A stretch of DNA of 64,000 nucleotides from Croceimicrobium hydrocarbonivorans (GTDB taxonomy: Bacteria; Bacteroidota; Bacteroidia; Flavobacteriales; Schleiferiaceae), in contig NZ_CP060139.1 in assembly GCF_014524565.1 (NCBI RefSeq), forward strand, positions 3,293,501 to 3,357,500. The letters are read 5' to 3'. Position 1 is the first letter of the stretch. The number at the start of each line of letters is the position of its first letter. The notes beneath the pieces were generated by a model. It worked only from the letters and a program-made list of their open reading frames with translations, was not told where the DNA came from and searched no databases. Shown piece by piece: positions 34,184 through 42,782 of the stretch. The position numbers were made by a program, and so were the translations under genes.

Positions 34184-35314
34184 ATGGAGATTCTGAAGAT
34201 ACTTATTGCAGAAGATGATGATTCAGAACTGCAAACCTATAAGGATGCTATTAAAACCTTCAATCAAGAGTACAATGGGACTTATTCTATTGAGGCCATA
34301 ATGTGCAGAACTGAAGAAGATGGTCGGGAAAATTTGGCTAAGTTTCAAAATGATTTTTGCGGTGCAATTATAGATTTAAACTTATCGGGGATTGCAGCAG
34401 GTAAAAGAGAAGGAAACAATCTAATTATGACTATTTATGATAGTTTAAGATTTCCGGTATTCGTAGTTACTGGTACACCAGGAGATATTGATAAAAATCT
34501 GCCATCTGACAATCTATTTCTAAAAGTAATAACAAGAGGTGAAAAGGATTTTATCGAAATATATCGGGAAATTTTATCCATATATGAAACAGGAGTTACT
34601 AAAATATTGGGTAAGCGAGGTCAGGTAGAAAAACGTCTAGATGAGATATTTTGGAAGCATTTGTCTAATTCCTTTGACTTTCTTTTAAATAGTGGTAAAG
34701 ACTCCAATTATAAAGAACAGATACTTTTAAGATATACACTGGCTCACCTTCAGGAGTATTTAGATTTGGATGAAAATTCTGGGGGCTTTCTATATTATGA
34801 GGCTACCGAATTCCTCCTAACTCCTGTTATCAAGAAAACTCCTTATACTGGGGAAATTGTGCGAGATAAATCTACTGAAGAATACTTTGTTATACTTACA
34901 CCTGCGTGCGATATGGCACAAGAAAAAGCAAGAAGTATTTTGTTGGCTAAAATTGAATTGAAATCTGAAGAAGGAACGTTAAGGGATTTTATTTCCTTAG
35001 CTAAGAAGGAGCCAAAGAGCTATGAAGATGCGAAAAAAGTTGACGCTGCGAAAGATAGGCTTCAAGAAGTAATCAGGAACCGATGGCCAAAATATCATTT
35101 AGTGCCCGGAAGTAATTTAATGGAAACTGGGCTTATTAATTTTCAGAAATTAAAGTCAATAAAGGTGAAAGAACTTCGAGGTGGGTTTGATAGAATAGCT
35201 CAGATTAATGGAGCGTTTGTTAAGGATATTATCGCAAGATTTTCATATTACTATTCAAGACAAGGTGCACCTGATTTGGATCAGGAGGTGATATTAAGGA
35301 ATATTTTGAATTGA
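34184..35314 (+). CDS. Receiver-domain protein with unknown C-terminal domain
   Basis: A 376-aa protein starting 4 bp after the kinase stop. Residues 1-130 are a receiver domain with acidic residues AEDDDS (10-13), phosphoacceptor Asp64 in AIIDLNLSG, Thr in VVTGTPG (about 96-98) and Lys114. The rest (130-376) is not a DNA-binding output domain. It is helical first (FWKHLSNSFDFLLNSGKDSN), then has a strand-rich part YFVILTPACDMAQEKARSIL with a conserved-looking Cys-Asp, and ends in helices. I do not recognise it. As the last cassette gene and the only candidate for an effector, it may be a new nuclease or other toxin controlled by phosphorylation. Confidence 0.88.
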   Translation: MEILKILIAEDDDSELQTYKDAIKTFNQEYNGTYSIEAIMCRTEEDGRENLAKFQNDFCGAIIDLNLSGIAAGKREGNNLIMTIYDSLRFPVFVVTGTPGDIDKNLPSDNLFLKVITRGEKDFIEIYREILSIYETGVTKILGKRGQVEKRLDEIFWKHLSNSFDFLLNSGKDSNYKEQILLRYTLAHLQEYLDLDENSGGFLYYEATEFLLTPVIKKTPYTGEIVRDKSTEEYFVILTPACDMAQEKARSILLAKIELKSEEGTLRDFISLAKKEPKSYEDAKKVDAAKDRLQEVIRNRWPKYHLVPGSNLMETGLINFQKLKSIKVKELRGGFDRIAQINGAFVKDIIARFSYYYSRQGAPDLDQEVILRNILN

Positions 35315-35488
35315 AATATTCGTAAATAGTGCTGCTTAACTGGGGTGTTTTAAGTTGTTTAAATTTATTAAAAATATAAGAAAGATTTTATAAATGATGA
35401 TTTAGGTATTCAATTTAAAATGCTAAATGTTTGAATTTCACTTCTTTTCAAGAATGGTGTAAGGCTTTAGTAGTTATGTGGAATTTCA

Positions 35489-35740
35489 TTGTATTTTAAT
35501 ATTTATAAATCCGCTTTTAAAAGTTGGCTGACCGCTGCGGCTATTAAGTCTGATCGTTTTCCAGTCGGACCAGGTATTCGTATTGGGATGACAAAGTCGG
35601 AACTTAGAGATCAGCTGAAATTAAGCGAGAATATCCCAGACTTTATTCGACTGCAAGACGTGGAAGGTCTGGAATGGCTTGACTTTAAATTCAAAGAGGA
35701 CAAATTGTTCAAAATAGAGTTTAAAGGACACACAGACTAA
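35489..35740 (+). pseudogene. Short open frame, probably the tail of a lost gene
   Basis: An 83-codon frame with only a TTG to start. The last 50 residues (GIRIGMTKSELRDQLKLSEN, then WLDFKFKEDKLFKIEFKGHT) resemble the end of small secreted lipoproteins with a GMTKSEL motif, but no signal sequence is present. Likely a 5'-truncated remnant; a short real gene is not excluded. Confidence 0.4.
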
Positions 35741-35914
35741 GGAAGTGGTAAAAGAGGAGATAATGACAGGTGTAGGGCATGTCTTAATGATACTTCGCGT
35801 GCACAAACTATTTGCCCTCCTTAAAGAAATTGGGCATTTTTTGGATCTTCAGAAGATGATTCGGGAGAATGAGTGGAGTATTGAGAGCCTGTGAAGCCTT
35901 CATAGTAAATTTCA

Positions 35915-36904
35915 TTAGGATTTGTTCGTAGGCTTAATGGTCCAATCAATGGTTTTGAGGCGTTCTTTAATCCTGTAGAGTGTTTGTAGTATGTCTTCTT
36001 CGCTTGCCAATGTTCCATAAACCATTTCAGAAAAAGAGCTGAAATAAACTCCCTTAAGATGTTTCCATGTGTTTTCAAGGTCTTGGAATAGTATTGCTTC
36101 TATAGGATGCAATGCTAGCCATTCATTTCCATTTTTGTATCCATGAACATCGTCGTAGCCTACCTTATGCAGCATTTCCTCAAAAGCTGAAGAGTCAAAA
36201 AACTCAGCCACTTCGTCCAAGTTTAGGAGTTGATGCAGGTCATAAATGTGTCGAATCTTTAATTTTAAGTCTTCAATAGCTTGTTTAGAGTGGGAGAAGC
36301 GCACCAAGCTCATCAACTTTTCACAAAAGGTTCGGGTAACAGAAAGTACTCTTACTTGAAATGGCAAAAGATCGTATTCCTTAGCTAAATCTTGTTGACC
36401 CATACTCATCATCATGTTATATATGTATGAGCTTAGCTCTTTGCTTGTATAAGGTTCATGGCAGCCCAGCCAGGATGATTCCAAGATTAACACATCACGA
36501 ATTTGGCCATAGTTGCCTTTAAATTGTTTGGAGTAGGAGTGGGCGGTTTTCCGGATCATTCCTAGCTTATTGGTAACTCCTTCAAGAGAAATTTCAGGAA
36601 GAACTGGTTCAATTGCCAAGGATATTGATTTTAGCTTGTTTTTTAGTTTGTTTCCAGAATCCCCATCCTCATTCAATACCACTATGTCAATATCTTCTGA
36701 AAACCTATCGATGATTCCATAGCATTTTGAAAGCGCCGTGCCCCCTTTGAATACTGCGTATTTCGAAGCGTCGCTATTAAATATAGCTTTAAGTGCAAGT
36801 GTTACCCAGTAGTCTTTTTCAATGTAGATATCTTTTATACCTCTATACTGTGCGGTAAAGCGTATGGACTGTTCAAATAGTTTTCTGTTTTCATGTAGTC
36901 TCAT
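35915..36904 (-). CDS. abiEii: AbiEii-type nucleotidyltransferase toxin
   Basis: A 329-aa protein of the AbiEii/AbiGii toxin family. The nucleotidyltransferase core is visible as FKGGTALSKCYG followed by RFSEDIDIVV (the two Asp metal ligands), and the helical C-terminal half is typical. These toxins inactivate tRNAs or other targets by nucleotide transfer and cause growth arrest or abortive infection. The start at 36904 is chosen because its ATG overlaps the antitoxin stop (ATGA); the frame also has an ATG at 36916. It is the second gene of a type IV toxin-antitoxin pair. Confidence 0.92.
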   Translation of the reverse strand: MRLHENRKLFEQSIRFTAQYRGIKDIYIEKDYWVTLALKAIFNSDASKYAVFKGGTALSKCYGIIDRFSEDIDIVVLNEDGDSGNKLKNKLKSISLAIEPVLPEISLEGVTNKLGMIRKTAHSYSKQFKGNYGQIRDVLILESSWLGCHEPYTSKELSSYIYNMMMSMGQQDLAKEYDLLPFQVRVLSVTRTFCEKLMSLVRFSHSKQAIEDLKLKIRHIYDLHQLLNLDEVAEFFDSSAFEEMLHKVGYDDVHGYKNGNEWLALHPIEAILFQDLENTWKHLKGVYFSSFSEMVYGTLASEEDILQTLYRIKERLKTIDWTIKPTNKS

Positions 36905-37626
36905 ACAATGTTCCATTTTGAAGAGTTAGCCAACACATTATTGCTAATTCCAATTTTGTAGGAGCTAATAGGGTTTAGGCTATCTGATAAAGCTGTTGTT
37001 CCAACTTCGGGCTTTACCTGATCTATAATTGCCCCTAAAAGGGCTCGTGTTGAAGGAGGGTATTTTTGAGCTAATCTTAGTATGGTGTTAATGTTCTCGG
37101 AGCTTAATTCACTGATAATTGCCATTAGCCTCCTGCAAGAAGTGTCAATCGCAGTGTCAGGTATTTTTTTAATGTTCTTTATGGCATCTAGTATTTGGAG
37201 TAAAGGAATGTTATCCTTGCTAATGTTGTTTTTTTGTCGAACGAAAGAAATAGTGTATTTGCCACGTGTGGTAGCCGGTCTCACGTTGCCGCAGCCAATT
37301 TGAATAAGCGTACTTATCTGAGTTGTTAGTCCCAGCCGGTTATAAATGGTAGGGCCAGTGATATAGCCAATAAGCTTACCGTCCTTCTCTAAGAAATCTT
37401 TAACTATCTGGTATTCATCTGGTAAAAGTTCACCAAAAGGGCTTTGCTCAGGTTTATAAAATTTGCCTTTTGAAAGTTTGCTTATTTTCCCAGAATCAAC
37501 CAATCGATTTAAAGCTTTTATCACTGCTTCTTGCTTATTGGCCTCAGCTAAAAAATCCTCATAGGTGAATACGTAGCCTTTAGGGAGGTTGTTTATTTTA
37601 TATTTCACGTATTCAGTTACCTTCAT
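36901..37626 (-). CDS. abiEi: AbiEi-type antitoxin (DUF6088)
   Basis: A 241-aa protein. Residues 1-70 form a winged helix (VFTYEDFLAEANKQEAVIKA, then ALNRLVDSGKISKLSKGKFY), the DUF6088/AbiEi DNA-binding part. The rest is the C-terminal antitoxin domain (KLIGYITGPTIYNRLGLTTQ). In characterised systems the antitoxin counteracts the toxin without binding it and represses its own promoter at inverted repeats. Such an inverted repeat occurs 31 bp upstream here. It is translationally coupled to the toxin gene. Confidence 0.88.
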   Translation of the reverse strand: MKVTEYVKYKINNLPKGYVFTYEDFLAEANKQEAVIKALNRLVDSGKISKLSKGKFYKPEQSPFGELLPDEYQIVKDFLEKDGKLIGYITGPTIYNRLGLTTQISTLIQIGCGNVRPATTRGKYTISFVRQKNNISKDNIPLLQILDAIKNIKKIPDTAIDTSCRRLMAIISELSSENINTILRLAQKYPPSTRALLGAIIDQVKPEVGTTALSDSLNPISSYKIGISNNVLANSSKWNIV

Positions 37627-37656
37627 GATTTGAATTTTTCCCGAAATTACATAAAA

Positions 37657-37686
37657 TGTCCAGTTTATTAGCTTGAAAACTGGACA
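37657..37686. promoter_or_regulatory. Candidate AbiEi operator
   Basis: A perfect 10-bp inverted repeat TGTCCAGTTT / AAACTGGACA with a 10-bp spacer, 31 bp upstream of the antitoxin start. Half sites are centred 20 bp apart, two helical turns, as expected for a dimer or paired monomers. Confidence 0.6.
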
Positions 37687-38095
37687 AATTGCGCGGGTGT
37701 CTGCCAGTGGCTATCTGGTTTAAAGAATTTTAGTTCTTTGGGCTGATCATTTCCCTTTTTAACAAACGAAGCATTGATGTTTGCAGACTATCCTTAACCG
37801 GACTTAGTTCTATTCTTGAAATTTTCTTTGGCAGCACATTTCTCATCCAAATCAACTAGATATCGCAATTGAATATCAGTGTTAACATTGTTGTGGCCTT
37901 ATAAGCATAGTAGGGCAGAACAAGAGATTGAAAATTTTTTTAAGAATGAGCTGTTTCCAAATAGAGAAGTCTTCATTTTAAAAGATTTTAGCAGATCGAT
38001 TCCTGGATTGGAAAGTGTAAACATTCATCAACATAATTTTAGAGCAAATTCCATAAGGTCTGCTTGCCTTAAGCTGCCTAGCCCCAAATAAAAAA
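37687..38095. other. Stretch without a clear gene
   Basis: About 400 bp. The only open frame (37879-38091, plus strand, 70 codons) starts at a non-ATG codon and has no recognisable domain. It may be part of an old gene, but I see no firm evidence. Confidence 0.4.
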
Positions 38096-38848
38096 ATGAC
38101 TGAAAAGAAAAAATTAAACGAGGACCAGATTTGGACTTTGGTCATGACTATCCTCCCCATGATGCTATTAGGGAATGTCGGAAGGGAACTTACAGATGAT
38201 AGTCTTAATCGAGTATTATTTGGAGCTTTATTAGGTGGTATCGGAGCAGGCTTTGGTTTTGCAATCAACTACATGGTCAAGGATAAAGGCAGGATTAGCA
38301 AAATCCTGGCAAGCATAGCCATCTTAGTAGTCAGTGGATTGGCCCTATATTTTCTCATCTCAAAACCAAGCGATGAAGAGATTTTGGACCAGGAATGGCT
38401 TAGGCAGAAAATAGGGAAGGTAGAATTCGATTCGCCAAGTGAATTAAAACTACAATCAAGCGAGATTCCAGAGTCAGCAAAATGGTTTTACAGTGAATTG
38501 AAACTCTATACTGATGAGGGAGAGGATAGAATCGTCGCCTTATTAAAGACTAAAATCAGAGTTGATACCTTTTCCCTAGCAAATGCTTTTTCGTACCAAT
38601 TGGAAGGAACGCTCAGTCAAATGAAAGTAGACCTAGAGCATGTGGACCTAGAATTTTTTATGGCTGATGAAGAAGAAGTTTCGGCTATGTTTTCATTTAG
38701 TCGAAATGGAAAGGCTGTCAATGGTTATGGCTATATGTACAAGTACGAGAACTCTTTAGAGTCGATTTGGCTAATGCCCATTAAGCAAGGTTTTTCTAAA
38801 GAATACATTGAAGTATTTGATTCTAGAATTATACCGGATTATGAATGA
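38096..38848 (+). CDS. Hypothetical membrane protein
   Basis: A 250-aa protein. Three membrane segments lie in the first 95 residues (TLVMTILPMMLLG; VLFGALLGGIGAGFGFAINY; ILASIAILVVSGLALYFLIS). They are followed by an acidic alpha/beta domain of about 150 residues outside the membrane (ELKLYTDEGEDRIVALLKTK). No family recognised. It is separated from its neighbours by decayed sequence and could be recently acquired. Confidence 0.68.
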   Translation: MTEKKKLNEDQIWTLVMTILPMMLLGNVGRELTDDSLNRVLFGALLGGIGAGFGFAINYMVKDKGRISKILASIAILVVSGLALYFLISKPSDEEILDQEWLRQKIGKVEFDSPSELKLQSSEIPESAKWFYSELKLYTDEGEDRIVALLKTKIRVDTFSLANAFSYQLEGTLSQMKVDLEHVDLEFFMADEEEVSAMFSFSRNGKAVNGYGYMYKYENSLESIWLMPIKQGFSKEYIEVFDSRIIPDYE

Positions 38849-38885
38849 AAAATGCGGATGCTAAATTCAAGCTGGCTTTATGTAA

Positions 38886-39013
38886 ATTCAAGTCTTCCTC
38901 TATTATCGATCCAATGGAGATTCCAAACAAGCTTATAATGAGGTCGGGCTGAGCAGTGCTTGGGAATGGTTGACAATTCAGAGATTAGAGATAAGGTTGT
39001 GGTAGTTGTTTAA
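38886..39013 (+). pseudogene. Frameshifted gene fragment
   Basis: One frame reads QVFLYYRSNGDSKQAYNEVG, then LSSAWEWLT. Shifting by one base near 38970 continues as VDNSEIRDKVVVVV to a TAA at 39011. The two halves together look like the end of a single protein. No start or upstream part is visible. Low certainty, because both pieces are short. Confidence 0.3.
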
Positions 39014-39117
39014 AGCTAAAAATGATGGAGGGTAATACGCCGGGTAGGGTATGCTACCGTACTAAATGTATAAACCATCTTCTGGACCTAATGATACATT
39101 GAAAATAAGATCCAAGA

Positions 39118-39651
39118 ATGAGTTACGATTTATACTTCGTTAAAGGAAAAGACTTGAATTCTGATAATGTTTACGACATTTTGGAAATAAGTGATTTAAA
39201 ATCCGATAATGAGATTTTCCTGTCTAAGGACTTTATGAAATCTTTGATAGAAGAGCTGAAATCAGAAGGTTTGGTATTTGAAGTTTTTGTAGGAAAGGAT
39301 GAAGACTACTTTGAATTGAATTTCCCAAGCTATCAAGTTTCAATGTTTAATAGTCAAATAGCTATTTCATTGCCCTACTGGGATGAAAACAGTAATGCTG
39401 GAATAAATAAGGATGTTAAGCAAATAACAAATGTGCTTTTGGCAAATGGCTTAAGAGGATTCGATCCTCAATCAGAGGAGTTTATCACTGAAGCCTACGA
39501 AATTCATGAAACATTTACAGAGACCAAAGCAGAGGTAGATAGTCTTGTGAATACGGAAATTCAAAGTCATGAAGCAAATACTCTGCTATATGTAGGAATT
39601 GGACTTGGCTTAATGCTTATCACCTTCTTAATTTGGAAAATGATTAGGTAA
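39118..39651 (+). CDS. Hypothetical protein with C-terminal membrane anchor
   Basis: A 177-aa protein beginning MSYDLYFVKGKD, an opening seen in several small proteins of variable loci including some immunity-like proteins. The body is acidic and mixed alpha/beta. A single membrane helix (LLYVGIGLGLMLITFLIW) ends the protein, so it is probably a tail-anchored cytoplasmic protein. Function unknown. Confidence 0.68.
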   Translation: MSYDLYFVKGKDLNSDNVYDILEISDLKSDNEIFLSKDFMKSLIEELKSEGLVFEVFVGKDEDYFELNFPSYQVSMFNSQIAISLPYWDENSNAGINKDVKQITNVLLANGLRGFDPQSEEFITEAYEIHETFTETKAEVDSLVNTEIQSHEANTLLYVGIGLGLMLITFLIWKMIR

Positions 39652-39705
39652 AAGAATCAGTCCAGCTAAATTGCTACGAGCTTACATCAAATGCCAGATG
39701 CCAAT

Positions 39706-40149
39706 ATGAAAAACGTGACCATCAGGTTTTTAACAGTTTTGACATTCATCCTTTCGACTAGCTTTCTTCTGGCCCAAGAAACAGAAAGGGATGGAATTGA
39801 GGGTAGATTGACAATTTGCCTTGAAGATAGCTCCCTAAGAACACAAATGGATAGGAGGCGCTGTGTTTATGAGGCCATTATGGAATACCAAATGCTCATC
39901 GACACTTTAACCTCCGAATTAAAAACACTTGTTTCTAGCGAAGGACAGGAAAAGCTGAAGTTATCAGACGAATCCTGGAAGGAATATTACAAGCAAGAAT
40001 CAGAATTTATCGCCAATCTTACTGAAGAGCGAAGTGGGTCAAGGTATAGTAATATGGTTGCAGATGAGCTTTTAGAATTACTGAGGCAAAGAGCCCTTTT
40101 TTTAGAGACAATGCTTGTCATTTATAAGGAACCATCGGAGGAAGACTAA
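39706..40149 (+). CDS. LprI/DUF1311-like secreted protein
   Basis: A 147-aa secreted protein from the ATG at 39706 with signal peptide MKNVTIRFLTVLTFILSTSF ending at LLAQ; an ATG at 39691 lies five codons upstream. The mature part has the DUF1311 pattern: a first Cys (TICLEDSS), then MDRRRCVYEAIMEYQMLIDT, a central helix with LKLSDESWKEYYKQESEF, and helices to the end. DUF1311/LprI proteins include lysozyme inhibitors. Resemblance is moderate. Confidence 0.7.
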   Translation: MKNVTIRFLTVLTFILSTSFLLAQETERDGIEGRLTICLEDSSLRTQMDRRRCVYEAIMEYQMLIDTLTSELKTLVSSEGQEKLKLSDESWKEYYKQESEFIANLTEERSGSRYSNMVADELLELLRQRALFLETMLVIYKEPSEED

Positions 40150-40526
40150 GACTAACTTGCTTTAGATGAGGTGCTGGGATAAGGCCTGGCTTTTTAGCCT
40201 GCTTGGATTTAGGATGAGCCATCATCCTTTTACAGGGAAGGGGCAATGAGGAAGGTACTTTGAATAGAAAGTCAGCTAGGCTAAAGCAACAGCATCTCAT
40301 TTAAACCTTCGTAACTTATTTGAATAGTATGAAAACTGTTTTCTAAATGGCAGTGCTGCTCTTTTAACTGTAAATCCCCGCTTACTTTATTAGATAAATA
40401 GTATTTCACCTAACAGATCTATTTAAGGTCAATAACTTCAAAGAGGGGGGAGATGATTTATTGAAATCAATAGCTTAATAGAAATGACAAGAATTAAATT
40501 AGGAGACTTATTTGAAGTCAAGACAG
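40150..40526. other. Gene-free stretch
   Basis: No open frame of note, RNA gene or repeat is seen between the LprI-like gene and the decayed IS end that follows. Confidence 0.55.
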
Positions 40527-40656
40527 TGTAAGTCCTCCTAGAACTCCAACAATTTAAGAATGTGTGAATTTAAACTGTTGACTTAGAGGAAATCTAGATT
40601 AAATGAAAGCAGATCGACCATCTTGGATTAATTGGATTGGCAATGTGAGGAATCTA
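40527..40656 (+). mobile_element. Decayed end of an IS3-family element (remnant 1)
   Basis: The sequence starting TGTAAGTCCTCC follows the orfA-side end of the intact IS at 42742-43924 in the opposite orientation. It shares the CCAACA block, the GTGTGAATTTAAACTGTTGAC block and the start region of orfA (AAATCTAGATTAAATGAAAG), then breaks off after a CAATGTGAGGAATCTA stretch. Many substitutions and small indels show it is old. Confidence 0.7.
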
Positions 40657-40801
40657 TAGCCACTTAAGCTTTGGATACTAAAGTCTTTTCATGCTGATTT
40701 TTACCATATTGTAAGTGATCTGATCTTAAAAGGTGGGTGAGGCAACCAAATGCTGAACCAGAGGCCCGTAATGAAATTTTTAACACTAATAATGAAGGCG
40801 A

Positions 40802-41221
40802 GTGCAAAATTATATCAGTTTTAGTTTGATTTCTTTAATGCTTTATTTCAACTGGGCTTGTTCATCAAGTTTAGTCAATGTGCAAAATGATTATTTTGAA
40901 TATACTTCCACCGATTCTGTGGTGTTTTATTCAGAGTATAATGTTTCTGAAATTGTTTATGGAGCTATTCAAAAGGAGGAGAATGTTGTGAAACAAGGCT
41001 GTTCCTTATTGCTTTATTTGGAATTTAAGGAGCAGGTTGACGGCATATCAACTTTTAGATATTTTAAAACTAGAAATATGTGCAAGGGGAGCATTGAGAA
41101 CTTGGATTTTGATACGGTATTTGAGGATTTAGTTTTTAAGTCTAGTCAGTATGAGGTTCAAAGGCGATTTGAAAGCGATAGGTTAATTATTTCGATACCT
41201 GTCCATTTAAGTTTACCTTGA
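40802..41221 (+). CDS. Hypothetical lipoprotein
   Basis: A 139-aa protein with a GTG start. The signal-like segment MQNYISFSLISLMLYFNWAC ends in a Cys followed by SSS, a plausible lipobox. The mature part is strand rich with two more Cys (KQGCSLLLYLEF; RNMCKGSIENL) that could pair. No family recognised. It lies between two decayed IS ends, so the surroundings are rearranged. Confidence 0.55.
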   Translation: MQNYISFSLISLMLYFNWACSSSLVNVQNDYFEYTSTDSVVFYSEYNVSEIVYGAIQKEENVVKQGCSLLLYLEFKEQVDGISTFRYFKTRNMCKGSIENLDFDTVFEDLVFKSSQYEVQRRFESDRLIISIPVHLSLP

Positions 41222-41347
41222 TAGAAACTTTTTGTGAGCATTAAGGTATGTCTATAAAGTAGTACCCCTAATGGAACTTGATTTTCTTTTTAGTAGTAGA
41301 AAAACTCTGATTAGCGATGTTTTGTCGAGATGTATTTGTGGAAATCC

Positions 41348-41469
41348 TGCCAAAAATTCAAAAGTTTAAAAGTCAAGGATTTAAGTCGTTTTCTCTGAAG
41401 AAATCAAGATATAGTGAAAGCCGGATCTTCCAACCGGGAACAATTGGAATGGCAATGTGAGGAATCTAA
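41348..41469 (+). mobile_element. Decayed end of an IS3-family element (remnant 2)
   Basis: Resembles remnant 1 and the intact IS: CCAAAAATTC, AAGTTTAAAAGTC, then the orfA start region with GAAATCAAGATATAGTGAAAG and the same closing CAATGTGAGGAATCTA stretch as remnant 1. The terminal TGTAAGTCC repeat is no longer clear. Old and truncated at the same inner point as remnant 1. Confidence 0.65.
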
Positions 41470-41493
41470 TGCTAAAAGCCTTAAAGATCGGAA

Positions 41494-42228
41494 ATGATAA
41501 AAGCTGAATTTTTTGCCCTAATCATCCTGCTTTCCACTTGCGCTGCAAACTGTAATTCGGAAGAAAGTAGCGAAGCAGCAGAAGAAAATGCTCTTCGGCA
41601 AGATGAGAAAACCTATACCCTCATTGAAACTTCTGAGGATGAATTTGAAAGAGCAATCTCCCGCTATGAAGATAAAACGCTCTTTGATACTACTGCTTTT
41701 ATGAAGGTAGCCGGTGAAGTAAAATTGCCAATTGAAGGGAAGCAGAATGCCTCGCTAAGCTTTAAGGATAAGATTTCCGATACATTAGAAACCGAGAATA
41801 TAGTGTATCAATATATAGGGCAATTTCCCGATATCGGATTCTACCTCGTGAGGGCTAGCTTTTGGGAGCATGACGAATGCTACCTTATCAACAAAGAGAC
41901 GGGCCATCTTACAAGCCTTTGGACCAAACCCAGCCTTTCTCCTCAAGCTAAATACCTTGCAGACTTATCCTTGGCCTATGGTTTGGAAGGCTTGCCTAAT
42001 GGGATTCAGCTTTGGTCCCTAGCAAGAAGTTCTGCTAATCCACAGGATACCGTCTCTATAAGGAAGTTCCTCGAAATTGATCAAAAATCTTGGGTTCCAG
42101 AAAGTTTTGTTTGGCAAAGTGATAGTACGCTGATTTTGAAAGTGCTGTCTGTAAATGATTATCTAGTGGGGGCAGGAAAGTACCAACCGGAGGATTATTA
42201 CTTTCTAAAATTACAAATAGGGCAATGA
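41494..42228 (+). CDS. Hypothetical lipoprotein
   Basis: A 244-aa predicted lipoprotein. The signal MIKAEFFALIILLSTCAANC offers two possible lipidated Cys residues, and SEESSEAAEENA follows as an acidic linker. The mature domain is alpha/beta with a Cys in EHDECYLINKETGHLTSLWT, where the phrase EDYYFLKLQI ends the protein. No known domain recognised. It precedes the gene broken by the IS element by about 290 bp. Confidence 0.7.
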   Translation: MIKAEFFALIILLSTCAANCNSEESSEAAEENALRQDEKTYTLIETSEDEFERAISRYEDKTLFDTTAFMKVAGEVKLPIEGKQNASLSFKDKISDTLETENIVYQYIGQFPDIGFYLVRASFWEHDECYLINKETGHLTSLWTKPSLSPQAKYLADLSLAYGLEGLPNGIQLWSLARSSANPQDTVSIRKFLEIDQKSWVPESFVWQSDSTLILKVLSVNDYLVGAGKYQPEDYYFLKLQIGQ

Positions 42229-42521
42229 GAAGTAGTGTATGGAGGAGTTTAGTTGACTTTCAGTTATTTAATAATGCTTGGGCCTAATCTCGCTCCATTT
42301 TTCTGAGTTTTGTAAACCTTATATTAATGATTTAAAATAGTCTCATTTATTACTTGAAGATTTTAGGGTGACCAAATTTTTATTTATTTCGGTTCAAATG
42401 GGTCTTTTGCTATTAAAGTCTTATTTTATTTAAAGAAAGAGTTGATGTCAAGGTGATACGATCGAAGTGAATTTTTGTGTGCGTTGTCGGAAATATTTGA
42501 ATAGTAAGGAGGTGAAAGTTT

Positions 42522-42741
42522 ATGGTTAAGTTTATATTTGTGGTAAATAATTTATTAAACTTAAATTTTACCAAATTGAAAAAAATTGCTTCGCTTTTAT
42601 TGTTAGTTTTTTCATTTACGGCATTTGCTCAGTATAACCCTCATGATTTAGAATTATCAGGGACCGGATTAGTTTACAATGGGTCCTATGAGATAGGTGG
42701 ACAAAAGATTTTAAGCTATGAAAAGTGCAGGAGTCAAGACC
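42522..42741 (+). pseudogene. 5' part of a T9SS-secreted protein gene, cut by an IS
   Basis: An ATG at 42522 preceded by an unusually strong ribosome site (AAGGAGGTG, 9 bp before the ATG). The signal peptide core KKIASLLLLVFSFTAFAQ lies 18 residues in, so a TTG at 42576 could also serve as start. The mature N-terminus (YNPHDLELSGTGLVYNGSYE) runs into the IS after 73 codons. Removing the IS and one GACC copy joins this frame exactly to the segment at 43925-45115, giving SQD-HNAVTVKP across the junction. Confidence 0.85.
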
Positions 42742-42782
42742 TGTAAGTCCCCCATTATTCCAACAGGTCTAAATTATCGATT

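Noticed and set aside
37879-38091. Possible 70-codon gene
   Set aside because: No ATG, no domain, in a gap of decayed sequence. The frame length is not beyond chance in this composition.
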